49,369 nt of DNA from Roseomonas sp. Its GTDB lineage: Bacteria; Pseudomonadota; Alphaproteobacteria; Acetobacterales; Acetobacteraceae. This document shows positions 18,237 through 28,200 of the stretch, one piece after another (position 1 is the first letter of the stretch; each line of letters opens with the position of its first letter). Where the stretch lies: contig JADCER010000021.1 in assembly GCA_020249925.1 (NCBI GenBank), forward strand, positions 1 to 49,369, read 5' to 3'. The translations under genes were made by a program, and so were the position numbers. Below the pieces are notes generated by a model, which worked only from the letters and a program-made list of their open reading frames with translations, had not been told where the DNA came from and searched no databases.

Positions 18237-19814
18237 TCAATGCCGGAAATGCCGCATGCCGGTGAATACCATGGCAAGCCCGGCCTTATCCGCGGCCTCA
18301 ATCACCTCATTATCGCGGATTGAGCCACCTGGCTGGATAATGGCGGTGGCACCGGCGGAAGCTGCGATTTCCAGCCCATCAGCAAAGGGGAAAAACGCAT
18401 CGGATGCCACCACGGAACCCTTGGCGAGCGGTTCAGCCAACCCCGCTGCCTTGGCCGCCGCTTCGCTTTTCCAGGCAGCGATGCGGCTGCTCTCCGCACG
18501 GTTCATTTGGCCCGCGCCAATGCCCACCGTGGCCAAGCCTTTGGCATAGACAATGGCATTGGATTTCACATGCTTGCAGACGCGGAAGGCAAACAGCAGA
18601 TCGGCCATCTCAGCGGCGCTCGGTGTCCGCTTCGTGACGCATTTCAGCGTGGCTTCCGTCACGCGCCCGGCATCGCGCGATTGCGCCAGAAAACCGCCCG
18701 CGACGGAACGGAAAACCATCCCCGGCGCGGCAGGATCAGGCAGGCCACCGGTCAGCAGCAGGCGCAGATTTTTCTTTTTTGCAAACACCGCAAGGGCCAC
18801 TTCATCCGCATCGGGCGCGATCACCACTTCGGTGAAGATCGCGGTGATACGCTCCGCCGCCGCCGCATCCAGTTTGCGATTGGCCGCAACAATACCGCCG
18901 AAAGCCGATACCGGGTCGCATAATAGCGCACGATCCCAGGCTTGCGCCAAATCACCGGCCACCGCCACGCCGCAAGGATTGGCGTGCTTCACAATCACAA
19001 TCGCCGGATCAGCGAATTCCGCCAGCGCTTCAAAGGCAGCATCCGTGTCGTTCAGGTTGTTATAGGAAAGTTCCTTCCCCTGGATTTGCCGCGCGGTGGC
19101 AATGCCGGGGCGCGCGCTGCCATCCAGATAAAACGCCGCCGATTGATGGGGGTTTTCGCCGTAGCGCAAAGTCTGGCGCAGCGTGCCGGTGAAGCTGAGG
19201 CGTTCAGGGAATGCCTGCCCTTCCTGCCCGGCGAACCAGCCGGAGATCGCCGCATCATAGGCCGCAGTGCGGGCATAGGCGGCGGCGGCAAGGCGCCGAC
19301 GCGTGGCCAGGCGTGTGCCGCCCGCTTCCGCGATCTCCGCCTGCACCTCGGCAAAATGCGCGGGTTCCGTCAGCACCGCGACATGGGCATGATTCTTCGC
19401 CGCACTGCGGATCATCGCCGGGCCACCGATATCAATATTTTCGATGCAGTCGTCGAAAGCCGCACCCTTCGCAACCGTCGCCTCGAACGGGTAGAGATTG
19501 ACCGCCACCAGATCAATCGGCGCAATGCCATGCGCCTGCATTTGCGCCAGATGCTCGGCCAGATCGCGCCGGCCCAGAATGCCGCCATGCACTTGCGGCA
19601 CCAAAGTCTTCACGCGACCATCCAGAATTTCCGGAAAGCCTGTGTGGTCCGAAACATCCTTCACCGGCACGCCAGCATCGCGCAGCGCCTTGGCGGTGCC
19701 GCCCGTGGACAGGATCTCTACCCCGCGCGCCGCCAGGAAGCGGCCAAATTCGATCAGCCCGGTCTTGTCGGAAACGGAAAGCAGCGCGCGGCGCGGCGCG
19801 ATCACATCAGTCAT
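18237..19814 (-). CDS. purH: Bifunctional AICAR formyltransferase / IMP cyclohydrolase
   Basis: Catalyses the last two steps of purine synthesis, AICAR to FAICAR and then to IMP. The 525 residues contain the N-terminal IMP cyclohydrolase (methylglyoxal synthase-like) domain beginning [12 protein letters not shown], with ILSTGGTAK and [13 protein letters not shown], and the C-terminal formyltransferase domain with [10 protein letters not shown] carrying the catalytic Lys-His. The C terminus [11 protein letters not shown] is characteristic. I start at ATG 19814; an upstream TTG at 19835 is the alternative. Confidence 0.97.
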   Translation of the reverse strand: MTDVIAPRRALLSVSDKTGLIEFGRFLAARGVEILSTGGTAKALRDAGVPVKDVSDHTGFPEILDGRVKTLVPQVHGGILGRRDLAEHLAQMQAHGIAPIDLVAVNLYPFEATVAKGAAFDDCIENIDIGGPAMIRSAAKNHAHVAVLTEPAHFAEVQAEIAEAGGTRLATRRRLAAAAYARTAAYDAAISGWFAGQEGQAFPERLSFTGTLRQTLRYGENPHQSAAFYLDGSARPGIATARQIQGKELSYNNLNDTDAAFEALAEFADPAIVIVKHANPCGVAVAGDLAQAWDRALLCDPVSAFGGIVAANRKLDAAAAERITAIFTEVVIAPDADEVALAVFAKKKNLRLLLTGGLPDPAAPGMVFRSVAGGFLAQSRDAGRVTEATLKCVTKRTPSAAEMADLLFAFRVCKHVKSNAIVYAKGLATVGIGAGQMNRAESSRIAAWKSEAAAKAAGLAEPLAKGSVVASDAFFPFADGLEIAASAGATAIIQPGGSIRDNEVIEAADKAGLAMVFTGMRHFRH

Positions 19815-19883
19815 GGTGGGAATCCGTGCAAGCAATGCCCCGCGCCATACGCCCGGCGGCAGGGGGGATCAACCCTGGCACGG

Positions 19884-20234
19884 CTAATCAACGGGCAGGA
19901 AGATGAAGACCACCGCGCCCAGCAGGCAAAGCGCGGCTGCGGCGAAATTCCAGCGCAACGGCTCCCCCAGCCACATCACGGAAAACGCAGCAAAAACCGC
20001 GAGTGTGATCACTTCCTGCATGATCTTGAGCTGCTGGGCGGTAAAGGCGCCATAACCGATGCGATTGGCCGGCACCGCCAGGCAATATTCAAAAAACGCA
20101 ATGCCCCAGGAAATCAGCACCGCAAGCCAGATCGGCCAGCTTGGCTGCTTCAAATGCCCATACCAGGCAAAGGTCATCAGGATATTGCTGCCCAGCAGCA
20201 GCAGCGGCGTCAGCAGGAAGGGGCTGGTTATCAT
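19884..20234 (-). CDS. DUF486 family small membrane protein
   Basis: 116-residue integral membrane protein of the DUF486 family, related to small drug/metabolite transporter folds. Four hydrophobic helices are evident, with the family pattern NILMTFAWYGHLK near the start and a central FFEYCLAVPANRIGY. The ATG at 20234 overlaps the stop of the upstream AmpG-like gene (ATGA). Function unknown. Confidence 0.88.
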   Translation of the reverse strand: MITSPFLLTPLLLLGSNILMTFAWYGHLKQPSWPIWLAVLISWGIAFFEYCLAVPANRIGYGAFTAQQLKIMQEVITLAVFAAFSVMWLGEPLRWNFAAAALCLLGAVVFIFLPVD

Positions 20235-21493
20235 GTCGCGGTTCTTTCGGATGTGGGCGGCAGGCGGCGCAGCAGCCAGACCATGATCGCCATGGCGGGC
20301 AGCGCCGCTGCCGTGGTCAGCACGAAAAACCAAGGCCAGCCCAGGCCTTCCGCCAGCACCCCCGATGTCGCCCCCAAGGTGCGCAAGGGCACCGCCGCCA
20401 GTGATGACAGCAGCGCATATTGCGTGGCGGTGAAGCTGCGATTGGTAAGCATGGCAAGGTAGGAAAGAAACGCTGCATCCGCGAGGCCATCGGTGAAATT
20501 CTCCACCCCCACCTGCGCGAACAGCATGCGGATATCATGCCCCGCAAAGGCCAGCGCGACATACATAAGGTTGGAGAGCATTTGCGTGATCCCGGTCAGG
20601 ATCAAGGCGCGCCCGGTGCCTAGCTTCGCCACTAGCCAGCCGCCAGCCAAGGCGCCGGCAAGTGTCGCGACAAGGCCGAAGACAGAAGAAACACTCGCGA
20701 CCTCAAGCCGCGTAAAGCCAAGCTGGCGGTAAAACGGCGCGGTCATGATGCCGGCCAAAGCCTCGCCTAGCTTGAACAGGGCAACAAAGGCGAGGATCGC
20801 GAACCAATAGCGCCGACGCATGAAATCGGCGAAGGGATCAATCACCGCATAGCGCAGCCGCGCGACCCAACCTTGCGGCGCAGCGCCCCCCTGATGCGTG
20901 GGTTCGGCGGCAAACAGCACGGCGGCAACGCCTATGCCCACCATCGCCGCACAGCCGGCAAAGGCAAAGGCCCAGCCGGCGAATTCAGCCATGGTGAGCG
21001 CCCCCGCGGTCGCCGCCAGCAAGGCGCCGCGATACCCCCAGACATAACAGGCGAGGCCATAGCCTTGGTCCGCTTCTTCCAGGCTTTCGATACGGAAGGC
21101 GTCAATCACAATATCCTGGCTGGCGGAAAGAAAAGCGACCGCGACCGCCACCGCCACCGTCAGGCTGACATTCAGCGCCGGGTTGGTCTGGCCGAGTGCG
21201 ATAATGGCGCCGATCAGCGGGATTTGGATGGAAAGCAGCCAGCCGCGCCTGCGCCCGAGTGCGCGGAACAAGGGCGGCGGGCTATGGTCTATCAGCGGGG
21301 ACCAGAGGAATTTCAGCGAATAGGACAGCCCAATCAGCGCCGTGAAGCCGATGGCGGCAAGCGACAGGTTGGATTCCGCCAGCCATTGCCGGAGCGTGAA
21401 GGCCGAAAGCGGCAACGGGACGCCCGCGGCAAAGCCAAGTGCCAGCATCACAAGGAAGCGCTTGTCGCGCCAGCGGGGAAGCGAATCGGCCAT
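20231..21493 (-). CDS. MFS transporter, AmpG-like
   Basis: About 420-residue major facilitator with 12 predicted helices. The N-terminal part resembles AmpG muropeptide permeases (GFAAGVPLPLSAFTLRQWL, then SLKFLWSPLIDHSPPP and RRRGWL, the family's version of the A-loop). AmpG imports anhydromuropeptides for cell-wall recycling; this substrate is inferred from similarity only. The start at ATG 21493 is chosen because the longer reading enters the divergent promoter region. The gene is coupled to the DUF486 gene. Confidence 0.87.
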   Translation of the reverse strand: MADSLPRWRDKRFLVMLALGFAAGVPLPLSAFTLRQWLAESNLSLAAIGFTALIGLSYSLKFLWSPLIDHSPPPLFRALGRRRGWLLSIQIPLIGAIIALGQTNPALNVSLTVAVAVAVAFLSASQDIVIDAFRIESLEEADQGYGLACYVWGYRGALLAATAGALTMAEFAGWAFAFAGCAAMVGIGVAAVLFAAEPTHQGGAAPQGWVARLRYAVIDPFADFMRRRYWFAILAFVALFKLGEALAGIMTAPFYRQLGFTRLEVASVSSVFGLVATLAGALAGGWLVAKLGTGRALILTGITQMLSNLMYVALAFAGHDIRMLFAQVGVENFTDGLADAAFLSYLAMLTNRSFTATQYALLSSLAAVPLRTLGATSGVLAEGLGWPWFFVLTTAAALPAMAIMVWLLRRLPPTSERTAT

Positions 21494-21597
21494 GGGCTGA
21501 AACTGACAGATGCGGCGCCCGCCTGCCACCATGAATGACTTGCCCTGGCGGCACTTGCCGTCGCAACATCGCGCAAAGCAGCGTGGGAGGCAGCGGC

Positions 21598-22134
21598 ATG
21601 AATACCATCGCCAAGGCGAAGGGCCTTTTGGTGGAACCTGGCAAAACCTGGGATGGCATCGCGGCAGAGCCCATGAGTTTGGGCGGGGTTTTCACCAGCT
21701 ACGTGCTGCCTTTGGCAGCGATTCCTTCCATCGGCAGCGCCATTGGCACCTTTCTGGCCGGGAATATGCCGAATGTTGCGGAATTGGTGATCAGCTACGT
21801 CATTGCGCTGGCGAGTGTGCTGATCATGGGCAAGATCATGCCGCCCCTGGCCGCGCGTTTTGGTGCCACACCCGATACCGAGGCGGGGATGAAGCTGGCG
21901 GCCTTCGCACCAACCGGCGCCTGGCTGGGCGGGCTTGCACTGATTGTGCCTTCCGTGGGCGGGTTTCTGGCGCTGATCGGGGCGCTCTATACGCTCTATT
22001 TGTTCTATGATGGCGCGCAGAGGCTGTTTCCCGTCGCGCAAGTGAAGGCGCGGATGCTGGGCTTTTCGGCCGTTTTGGCCTCCATTCTGCTGAATATGCT
22101 GATTGGCCTGATGGTGGGCATTCTGGCGAGCTGA
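21598..22134 (+). CDS. Yip1 family membrane protein
   Basis: 178-residue membrane protein with about five hydrophobic helices and the Yip1 family opening, a short cytoplasmic segment VEPGKTWDGIAAEPMS before the first helix. The start at 21598 is fixed by GGGAGG at 21585-21590. Function in bacteria is not established. It shares a 104-base divergent spacer with the AmpG-like gene and is followed 65 bases later by the NDUFA9-like gene. Confidence 0.85.
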   Translation: MNTIAKAKGLLVEPGKTWDGIAAEPMSLGGVFTSYVLPLAAIPSIGSAIGTFLAGNMPNVAELVISYVIALASVLIMGKIMPPLAARFGATPDTEAGMKLAAFAPTGAWLGGLALIVPSVGGFLALIGALYTLYLFYDGAQRLFPVAQVKARMLGFSAVLASILLNMLIGLMVGILAS

Positions 22135-22199
22135 CCGCCCGCCCTTCCCGCCGCGCCCGCTGCGCTTATATCGGGCGAGAGGATTTGGGGATTTGGGCC

Positions 22200-23132
22200 A
22201 TGCTTGTGACAGTTTTTGGCGGCGGCGGCTTTATCGGGCGCCATATCGTGCAGCGCCTGGCGGCGGCGGGCCATAGCATCCGGATTGCGGGCCGCGATAC
22301 GGAACGCGCCGCCAGGCTTTGCACCATGGGTGGTGTCGGGCAGATCACGCCCGTTGCGGCCTCGATCACTGATGAGGCTTCATCAGCCCGCGCGGTAGCG
22401 GGGGCGGATATCGTCATCAATCTGGTCGGTATTCTGTTTGAAAGCCGGGCGGGGGATTTCCAGCGCATCCAGGCGGAAGGGGCGGGGCGTGTCGCGCGGC
22501 TGGCCGCTGCCGCCGGGGCCAAGCAATTCCTGCATCTTTCAGCGATTGGTTCTGATGCCGCCAGCCCGAGCCTTTACGCGCAAACCAAGGCAGCGGGCGA
22601 AGCCGCAGTGCTGGCGGCCTTCCCCGGCGCCATCATCCTGCGGCCTTCGGTGGTGTTCGGGGCAGAGGATCAATTCTTCAACCGCTTTGCGGGCCTCGCT
22701 TCCCTGCTGCCCTTCATGCCGGTGGTGGCGGGCGAAACCCGCTTTCAGCCGGTCTATGTGGGGGATGTGGCGGATGCCGCGATGGCCGCGCTGGCGGACC
22801 CGGCGGCGGCGGGCAAGACCTTCGAATTGGGCGGCCCGCGCGTGATGAGCATGCGCCAAGTACTGCGCTACATCCTGGATGTCACAGGCCGGCGCCGACC
22901 CATGATCGCCCTGCCGGAGGGCTTTGTTCGCCTGCAAGCGCGCCTTGGGGAGCTACTGCCAACGCCGCCGCTCACGCGCGATCAGCTCATCCTGCTGGGG
23001 AAGGATAATGTGGTTTCGCCCAATGCCTCGGGATTTCAGGCACTTGGTATCGAGCCCAAGGCGGTGGAGGCGATTGTGCCGGCCTATCTGGCGCGGTTCC
23101 GCCAGGGTGGGCAGCGGGTAGCGACGGCATAA
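22200..23132 (+). CDS. NDUFA9-like NAD(P)-binding protein
   Basis: 310-residue atypical short-chain dehydrogenase resembling the complex I accessory subunit NDUFA9 (39 kDa). The Rossmann motif GGGGFIGRH sits at the N terminus, followed by NLVGILFE, HLSAIGSD and a YAQTKAAGE segment that replaces the classical catalytic YxxxK. Later blocks include RPSVVFGAEDQFFNRFA and QPVYVGDVADA. In alphaproteobacteria such proteins bind NADPH structurally in complex I; related ones act in quinone synthesis. The ATG at 22200 is preferred to the upstream TTG at 22185. Confidence 0.88.
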   Translation: MLVTVFGGGGFIGRHIVQRLAAAGHSIRIAGRDTERAARLCTMGGVGQITPVAASITDEASSARAVAGADIVINLVGILFESRAGDFQRIQAEGAGRVARLAAAAGAKQFLHLSAIGSDAASPSLYAQTKAAGEAAVLAAFPGAIILRPSVVFGAEDQFFNRFAGLASLLPFMPVVAGETRFQPVYVGDVADAAMAALADPAAAGKTFELGGPRVMSMRQVLRYILDVTGRRRPMIALPEGFVRLQARLGELLPTPPLTRDQLILLGKDNVVSPNASGFQALGIEPKAVEAIVPAYLARFRQGGQRVATA

Positions 23133-23142
23133 AGTCCGCTTC

Positions 23143-23222
23143 GGACATAATTTAGGGGTGCGGGAGGTCTAAAGAAAAGCACGAAGTGGCGGCAGTTCCT
23201 ATTTAGGTCATAAATTCTGTCC
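23143..23222. repeat. Imperfect inverted repeat pair upstream of gltD
   Basis: GGACATAATTTAGG (from 23143) and the inverse of TAAATTCTGTCC (23211-23222) match over most of their first 13 bases, enclosing about 80 bases with no gene. The arrangement resembles the ends of a very small mobile repeat (MITE-like) sitting in the gltD leader. No clear target duplication is seen, and it could equally be an operator pair. A short hairpin GTCCG-CTT-CGGAC (23134-23146) overlaps its left end. Confidence 0.3.
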
Positions 23223-23307
23223 TTATCGCGCAAAAAAGACTCGCTTTGGTGATTGGCTTTGGTTATGGGGCGGTTCTGGCTTCAACCACGACCAAGGATT
23301 ACCCCCT

Positions 23308-24747
23308 ATGGCCGAGAAAATGCTGCAATTTGTCCGCCTGGCGCAGCACCAGCCGGATAAGCGGGAAGCAACCGACCGCCGCGCGGATTGGGCCGAGGTC
23401 TATCGCCCTTTTGTGGCGGAGGCGGCTTCCGAACAAGCCTCTCGCTGCTCCCAATGCGGGGTGCCGTTTTGCCAGGTGCATTGCCCGCTCAATAACAACA
23501 TCCCGGATTGGCTGAAGCTGACCGCTGAGGGCCGGCTTGAGGAAGCCTATGAGGTTGCCTCGGCCACCAATAACTTCCCGGAGATTTGTGGCCGCGTCTG
23601 CCCGCAGGATCGGCTATGCGAAGGCAATTGCGTGATCGAAAAGGGCTTCAATTCGGTCACCATTGGCGCGGTCGAAAAATACATCACTGATACGGCCTGG
23701 GAGAATGGCTGGGTGAAGCCGCCCAAGCCCGTGCGCGAAAGGGCCGAGAGCATCGGCATTATCGGCGCTGGCCCCGCCGGGATGGCGGCGGCGGAACGGC
23801 TGCGCGTTTTGGGCTTTCAGGTCACGATTTATGATCGGCATGACCGCGCCGGCGGGCTGATGATCTACGGCATCCCGAATTTCAAGCTGGAAAAGGATGT
23901 GGTGGTGCGCCGCTGGCACCAATATGCTGAAGGCGGCATCGAATTCCGGCTGAATTGCGCGGTGGGGCGCGATATCTCCTTGGGCGAGTTGCGCCGCAAA
24001 CATGCCGCGGTGCTGATTGCGACCGGGGTCTATAAGGCGCGCGATATTGCTGTGCCAGGCGCTGATCTGCTGGGCGTAGTGGCAGCGCTGGATTTCCTGA
24101 TTGCGTCCAACCGGAAGGGTCTGGGTGATAGCGTGCCGGAATTTGACTCTGGCGCGCTGAATGCCGAAGGCCGGCATGTGGTGGTGATTGGCGGCGGCGA
24201 TACCGCGATGGATTGCGTGCGCACGGCAACGCGCCAGGGTGCCGCTTCTGTCACCTGCCTTTATCGGCGCGACAAGGCGAATATGCCTGGGTCCATGCGT
24301 GAAGTGTATAATGCCGAAGAAGAAGGCGTGCGTTTTGAATGGCTCGCCGCGCCGGAAGCCTTTGAAGGCAAGGCGAAGGTTGAATCCGTGCGCGCCGTGC
24401 GCATGCATTTGGGCCTGCCCGATGCAACCGGCCGACAGCAGGTGGAACCCATCACCGGCAGCGATTTCACGGTGAAGGCTGATCTGGTGATCAAGGCGCT
24501 TGGCTTTGATCCGGAAGATTTGCCGGTGATGTTCGAAGAACCCGCGCTTTCCGTGACGCGCTGGGGCACGTTGAAGGTGGATCATCGCAGCATGATGACA
24601 TCGCTGCCGGGTGTATTCGCGGCGGGTGATATCGTGCGCGGCGCATCCCTGGTGGTCTGGGGCATTCGCGATGGCCGCGATGTCGCGGAACAGATTGCGG
24701 CTTTTGTTGAAAAAGGGAGCACGGCGCTGGCCGTGGCAGCGGAATGA
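23308..24747 (+). CDS. gltD: Glutamate synthase (NADPH) small subunit
   Basis: 479-residue beta subunit that passes electrons from NADPH via FAD to the large subunit for glutamate formation from glutamine and 2-oxoglutarate. The N terminus holds the Cys-rich 4Fe-4S region (RCSQCGVPFCQVHCP and ICGRVCPQDRLCEGNC). The FAD site is GIIGAGPAGMAAAERL with GGLMIYGIPNFKL, and the NADPH site VIGGGDTAMDCVRTA. AAGGA at 23294-23298 supports the start. It lies upstream of gltB, with a DUF2059 gene between them. Confidence 0.97.
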   Translation: MAEKMLQFVRLAQHQPDKREATDRRADWAEVYRPFVAEAASEQASRCSQCGVPFCQVHCPLNNNIPDWLKLTAEGRLEEAYEVASATNNFPEICGRVCPQDRLCEGNCVIEKGFNSVTIGAVEKYITDTAWENGWVKPPKPVRERAESIGIIGAGPAGMAAAERLRVLGFQVTIYDRHDRAGGLMIYGIPNFKLEKDVVVRRWHQYAEGGIEFRLNCAVGRDISLGELRRKHAAVLIATGVYKARDIAVPGADLLGVVAALDFLIASNRKGLGDSVPEFDSGALNAEGRHVVVIGGGDTAMDCVRTATRQGAASVTCLYRRDKANMPGSMREVYNAEEEGVRFEWLAAPEAFEGKAKVESVRAVRMHLGLPDATGRQQVEPITGSDFTVKADLVIKALGFDPEDLPVMFEEPALSVTRWGTLKVDHRSMMTSLPGVFAAGDIVRGASLVVWGIRDGRDVAEQIAAFVEKGSTALAVAAE

Positions 24748-25235
24748 TGCGTCGCCTGATTCTGGCTATACTGCTGGTGGCAATGCCGGCTGCCGCTCAA
24801 CAGCCGAATATTTTGGACGAAAAGCTGGTTGCGGCCCGTGAATTAGTCACCGCGATGCGTGCCGAATCCCAAATGAACGCTACAATTGATGCCCTGCGCG
24901 GTTATATGGTGCATTCCTTCGTCACCGCTGCACCGCGGCTTGGCGAAGCCAAGGCGCGTGAATTGGTGGATGAATTCATTATGCCCGAATTTCGCGCAAG
25001 TACCGGCGAATTCCGCGAAATCTTCGCCGGGCTCTATGCCCAGCGCCTGACAGTAGCGGAAATGCGCGAGTTGGCGCGCTTTCATCAATCGCCGCTTGGT
25101 CAGCGCATGCTTGAAGTCACGCCCGAAATAACAGCGGCAATCATTCCGATTTCGTCCGCATGGGGACAGCGCGTCGTGCAGCAGGCGCTGACCAAACACC
25201 GCGATGCACTCCGTCAACGCGGCCTGCCGCTTTAG
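24744..25235 (+). CDS. DUF2059 family exported protein
   Basis: 163-residue protein with a cleavable signal peptide (MMRRLILAILLVAMPAAAQ) and a mature, mostly helical part. The segment FREIFAGLYAQRLTVAEMRELARFHQSPLGQRMLE is typical of DUF2059. Function unknown, presumably periplasmic. It overlaps the gltD stop by four bases and ends 17 bases before gltB, so it is embedded in the glutamate synthase operon. The start could be either of two adjacent ATG codons. Confidence 0.87.
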   Translation: MMRRLILAILLVAMPAAAQQPNILDEKLVAARELVTAMRAESQMNATIDALRGYMVHSFVTAAPRLGEAKARELVDEFIMPEFRASTGEFREIFAGLYAQRLTVAEMRELARFHQSPLGQRMLEVTPEITAAIIPISSAWGQRVVQQALTKHRDALRQRGLPL

Positions 25236-25252
25236 GCTGAAGGATCAAAGCC

Positions 25253-28200
25253 ATGTCGAATGACGAAGCTTTTGTGGCGAGATATCAAGCAGCCGTCGCG
25301 CGCCTAACTGCCCAAGCGCATCTTGACCTGACAGAACACGACGCCTGCGGTGTTGGCTTGGTGGCCGCGCTGGATGGCAAGCCGCGGCGCGCGGTCGTGC
25401 AAGCCGGCATTGATGCCCTGCGCGCCGTTTGGCATCGCGGCGCCGTGGATGCGGATGGCAAGACCGGTGATGGTGCGGGCATTCATGTCGAAATCCCGCA
25501 GGATTTCTTCGCCGCCGTGGTGGAACGCGGTGGTGATAGGCTCCGCCCCGGGCGCATCGCGGTTGGCCAGGTATTTTTGCCGAAATCCGATCTGGGTGCG
25601 CAGGAACGCTGCCGACAGATTGTCGAAACCGAAATCCTCAATGCCGGCTATGCGATCTATGGCTGGCGGCAAGTGCCGATCAATGTCGCCTGTATCGGCG
25701 AAAAGGCCAATGCAACGCGGCCCGAGATCGAACAAATCCTGATCCATGATCCGGAACAGCGCGATATCGCGACCATCGAACGCGATATGTATGTCATCCG
25801 TCGGCGGATCGAAAAACAGGCCATCGCAGCGCAGATTGCGGAGCTTTATCTCTGCTCACTCTCCGCGCGGTCCATCATCTACAAGGGCATGTTCCTGGCC
25901 GAAGCGCTGACGGAATTCTACCCCGATCTGTTGGATGAGCGTTTCGTCAGCCGCTTCGCGATCTACCATCAGCGCTATTCCACCAATACTTTCCCGACCT
26001 GGCGGCTGGCGCAGCCCTTTCGGACACTCGCGCATAATGGCGAAATCAATACGCTGCATGGCAATGTGAATTGGATGAAGTCGCATGAGACGCGACTATC
26101 GCATCCTTTGCTCGATCCCTACATGGAAGACATCAAGCCTGTGGTGCAGGCGGGTGGTTCTGATACCGCGACGCTTGATAACGTGTTTGAATTGCTGGTG
26201 CGTGCCGGGCGCGATGCGCCCATGGCGAAGGCACTGCTGATCCCGGAAAGCCTTGGCAATAACGCGACGATTCCGCCGGCGCATCGCGACCTGTTCCTGT
26301 ATTGCAATGCAGTCATGGAACCCTGGGATGGTCCGGCGGCGATTTGCGCGACCGATGGGCGCTGGGTGGTGGCGGGGCTGGACCGCAATGGTCTGCGGCC
26401 TTTGCGCTACAGCATCACGTCTGATGGCATGCTGATTGTGGGCTCCGAGACCGGCATGGTGAAGCTGGCCGAAGACCAGATCATTCAAAAGGGCCGTGTT
26501 GGTCCTGGCCAATGCATTGGCGTTGATCTGGATGAGGGGCGGTTCTTTGAAGACAAAGCGCTGAAGGATCTGATCTCGGCCCGCAAGCCCTTTGGTCAAT
26601 GGACCGAACGCACCACGCGCATTGATGAAATTGTGAAGGCCGAAGCTGATGAACGCGCGAACCTGACCGGTGAGGATTTGCGCCGCCGTCAGCTCTCTGT
26701 CGGCTACACCTTGGAAGAATTGGAATCCATCCTGCACCCCATGGTGGAAGACGCCAATGAGGCGGTAGGGTCCATGGGTGATGACACGCCCATTGCGGTG
26801 CTGTCTGAACAATATCGCGGCCTGCATCACTATTTCCGCCAGGCCTTCAGCCAGGTGACCAATCCGCCGATTGATAGCCTGCGCGAAACCCGCGTGATGA
26901 CGCTGAAGACGCGGCTCGGCAATCTCGGAAATATCCTGGATGAAGACCCGACGCAGTGTGACATGCTGATGCTGGATAGCCCTGTGCTGTCCAATGCTGA
27001 ATTCGATGCCATGCGCGCCTATATGGGCACAACCGCTTGCGTGGTGGATTGCACCTTCCCGGTTGCGGAAGGTGAGGCCGGGCTGCGTCGCCACATTGAA
27101 CGCATCCGGCGTGAGGCTGAGGAAGGGGTACGTTCCGGCTGCGCCCATGTGATCCTGACAGATGAGGCGCAATGCGCCGAACGCGCCGTGATCCCAATGA
27201 TTCTTTCGGTCGGTGCGGTGCAGACGCATCTGGTGAAGAACGGGTTGCGCACCTTCACCTCACTCAATGTCCGTGTCGCGGAATGCCTGGATGTGCATTA
27301 TGTCGCGGTGCTGATTGGTGCGGGTGCGACCACGGTGAATGCCTATCTGGCGCAGGAAAGCATCGCGGATCGGCACAGGCGCGGCCTATTCGGTGCCATG
27401 TCTTTGCGTGAAGCCGTGGGGCGCTACAAGAAGGCGGTGGATAAGGGTCTGCTTAAGGTCATGTCCAAGATGGGGATTGGCGTTTTGTCCTCCTATCGCG
27501 GCGGCATGAATTTCGAAGCGATTGGGCTTTCACGTGCGTTGGTGGCGGAGTTTTTCCCCGGCACGCCTTCGCGCATTTCTGGCATCGGCCTTTCCGGCAT
27601 TGCGCGGCGCGTGCTGGCCTTGCATGCTAAGGCTTGGGCGGAAGGCGCGGTGACGCTGCCGATTGGTGGGCTTTACAAGCTGCGCCGCCGCGGGGAAGCG
27701 CATGCCTTTGACGGCACGCTGATCCATACACTGCAAAGCGCGGTGGAGAGCGAAAGCTACCAGACCTTCAAGCGCTATTCCGATGCGGTGCGGCGCCTGC
27801 CGCCGGTTGCGCTGCGCGATCTGCTCGATTTCCGCACCGAAGGCCGCGCACCGATTGCGCTGGAAGAAGTGGAGAGCATCACAGAAATCAGGAAGCGCCT
27901 GGTCGCGCCCGGTATTTCGTTGGGCGCGCTGAGCCCTGAAGCACATGAGACGCTGTCCATCGCCATGAACCGCATTGGTGCGCGGAGCGATTCCGGCGAA
28001 GGCGGTGAAGACCCCGCCCGCGCCAAGCCACGCGCCAATGGCGATAACGCCAATTCCGCGATCAAGCAGATTGCCTCTGGCCGCTTTGGCGTGACGGCGG
28101 AATACCTCAACAGTTGCCGAGAGATCGAAATCAAGGTCGCGCAGGGGGCGAAGCCTGGTGAGGGCGGGCAATTGCCCGGCTTCAAGGTGACGGGGCTGAT

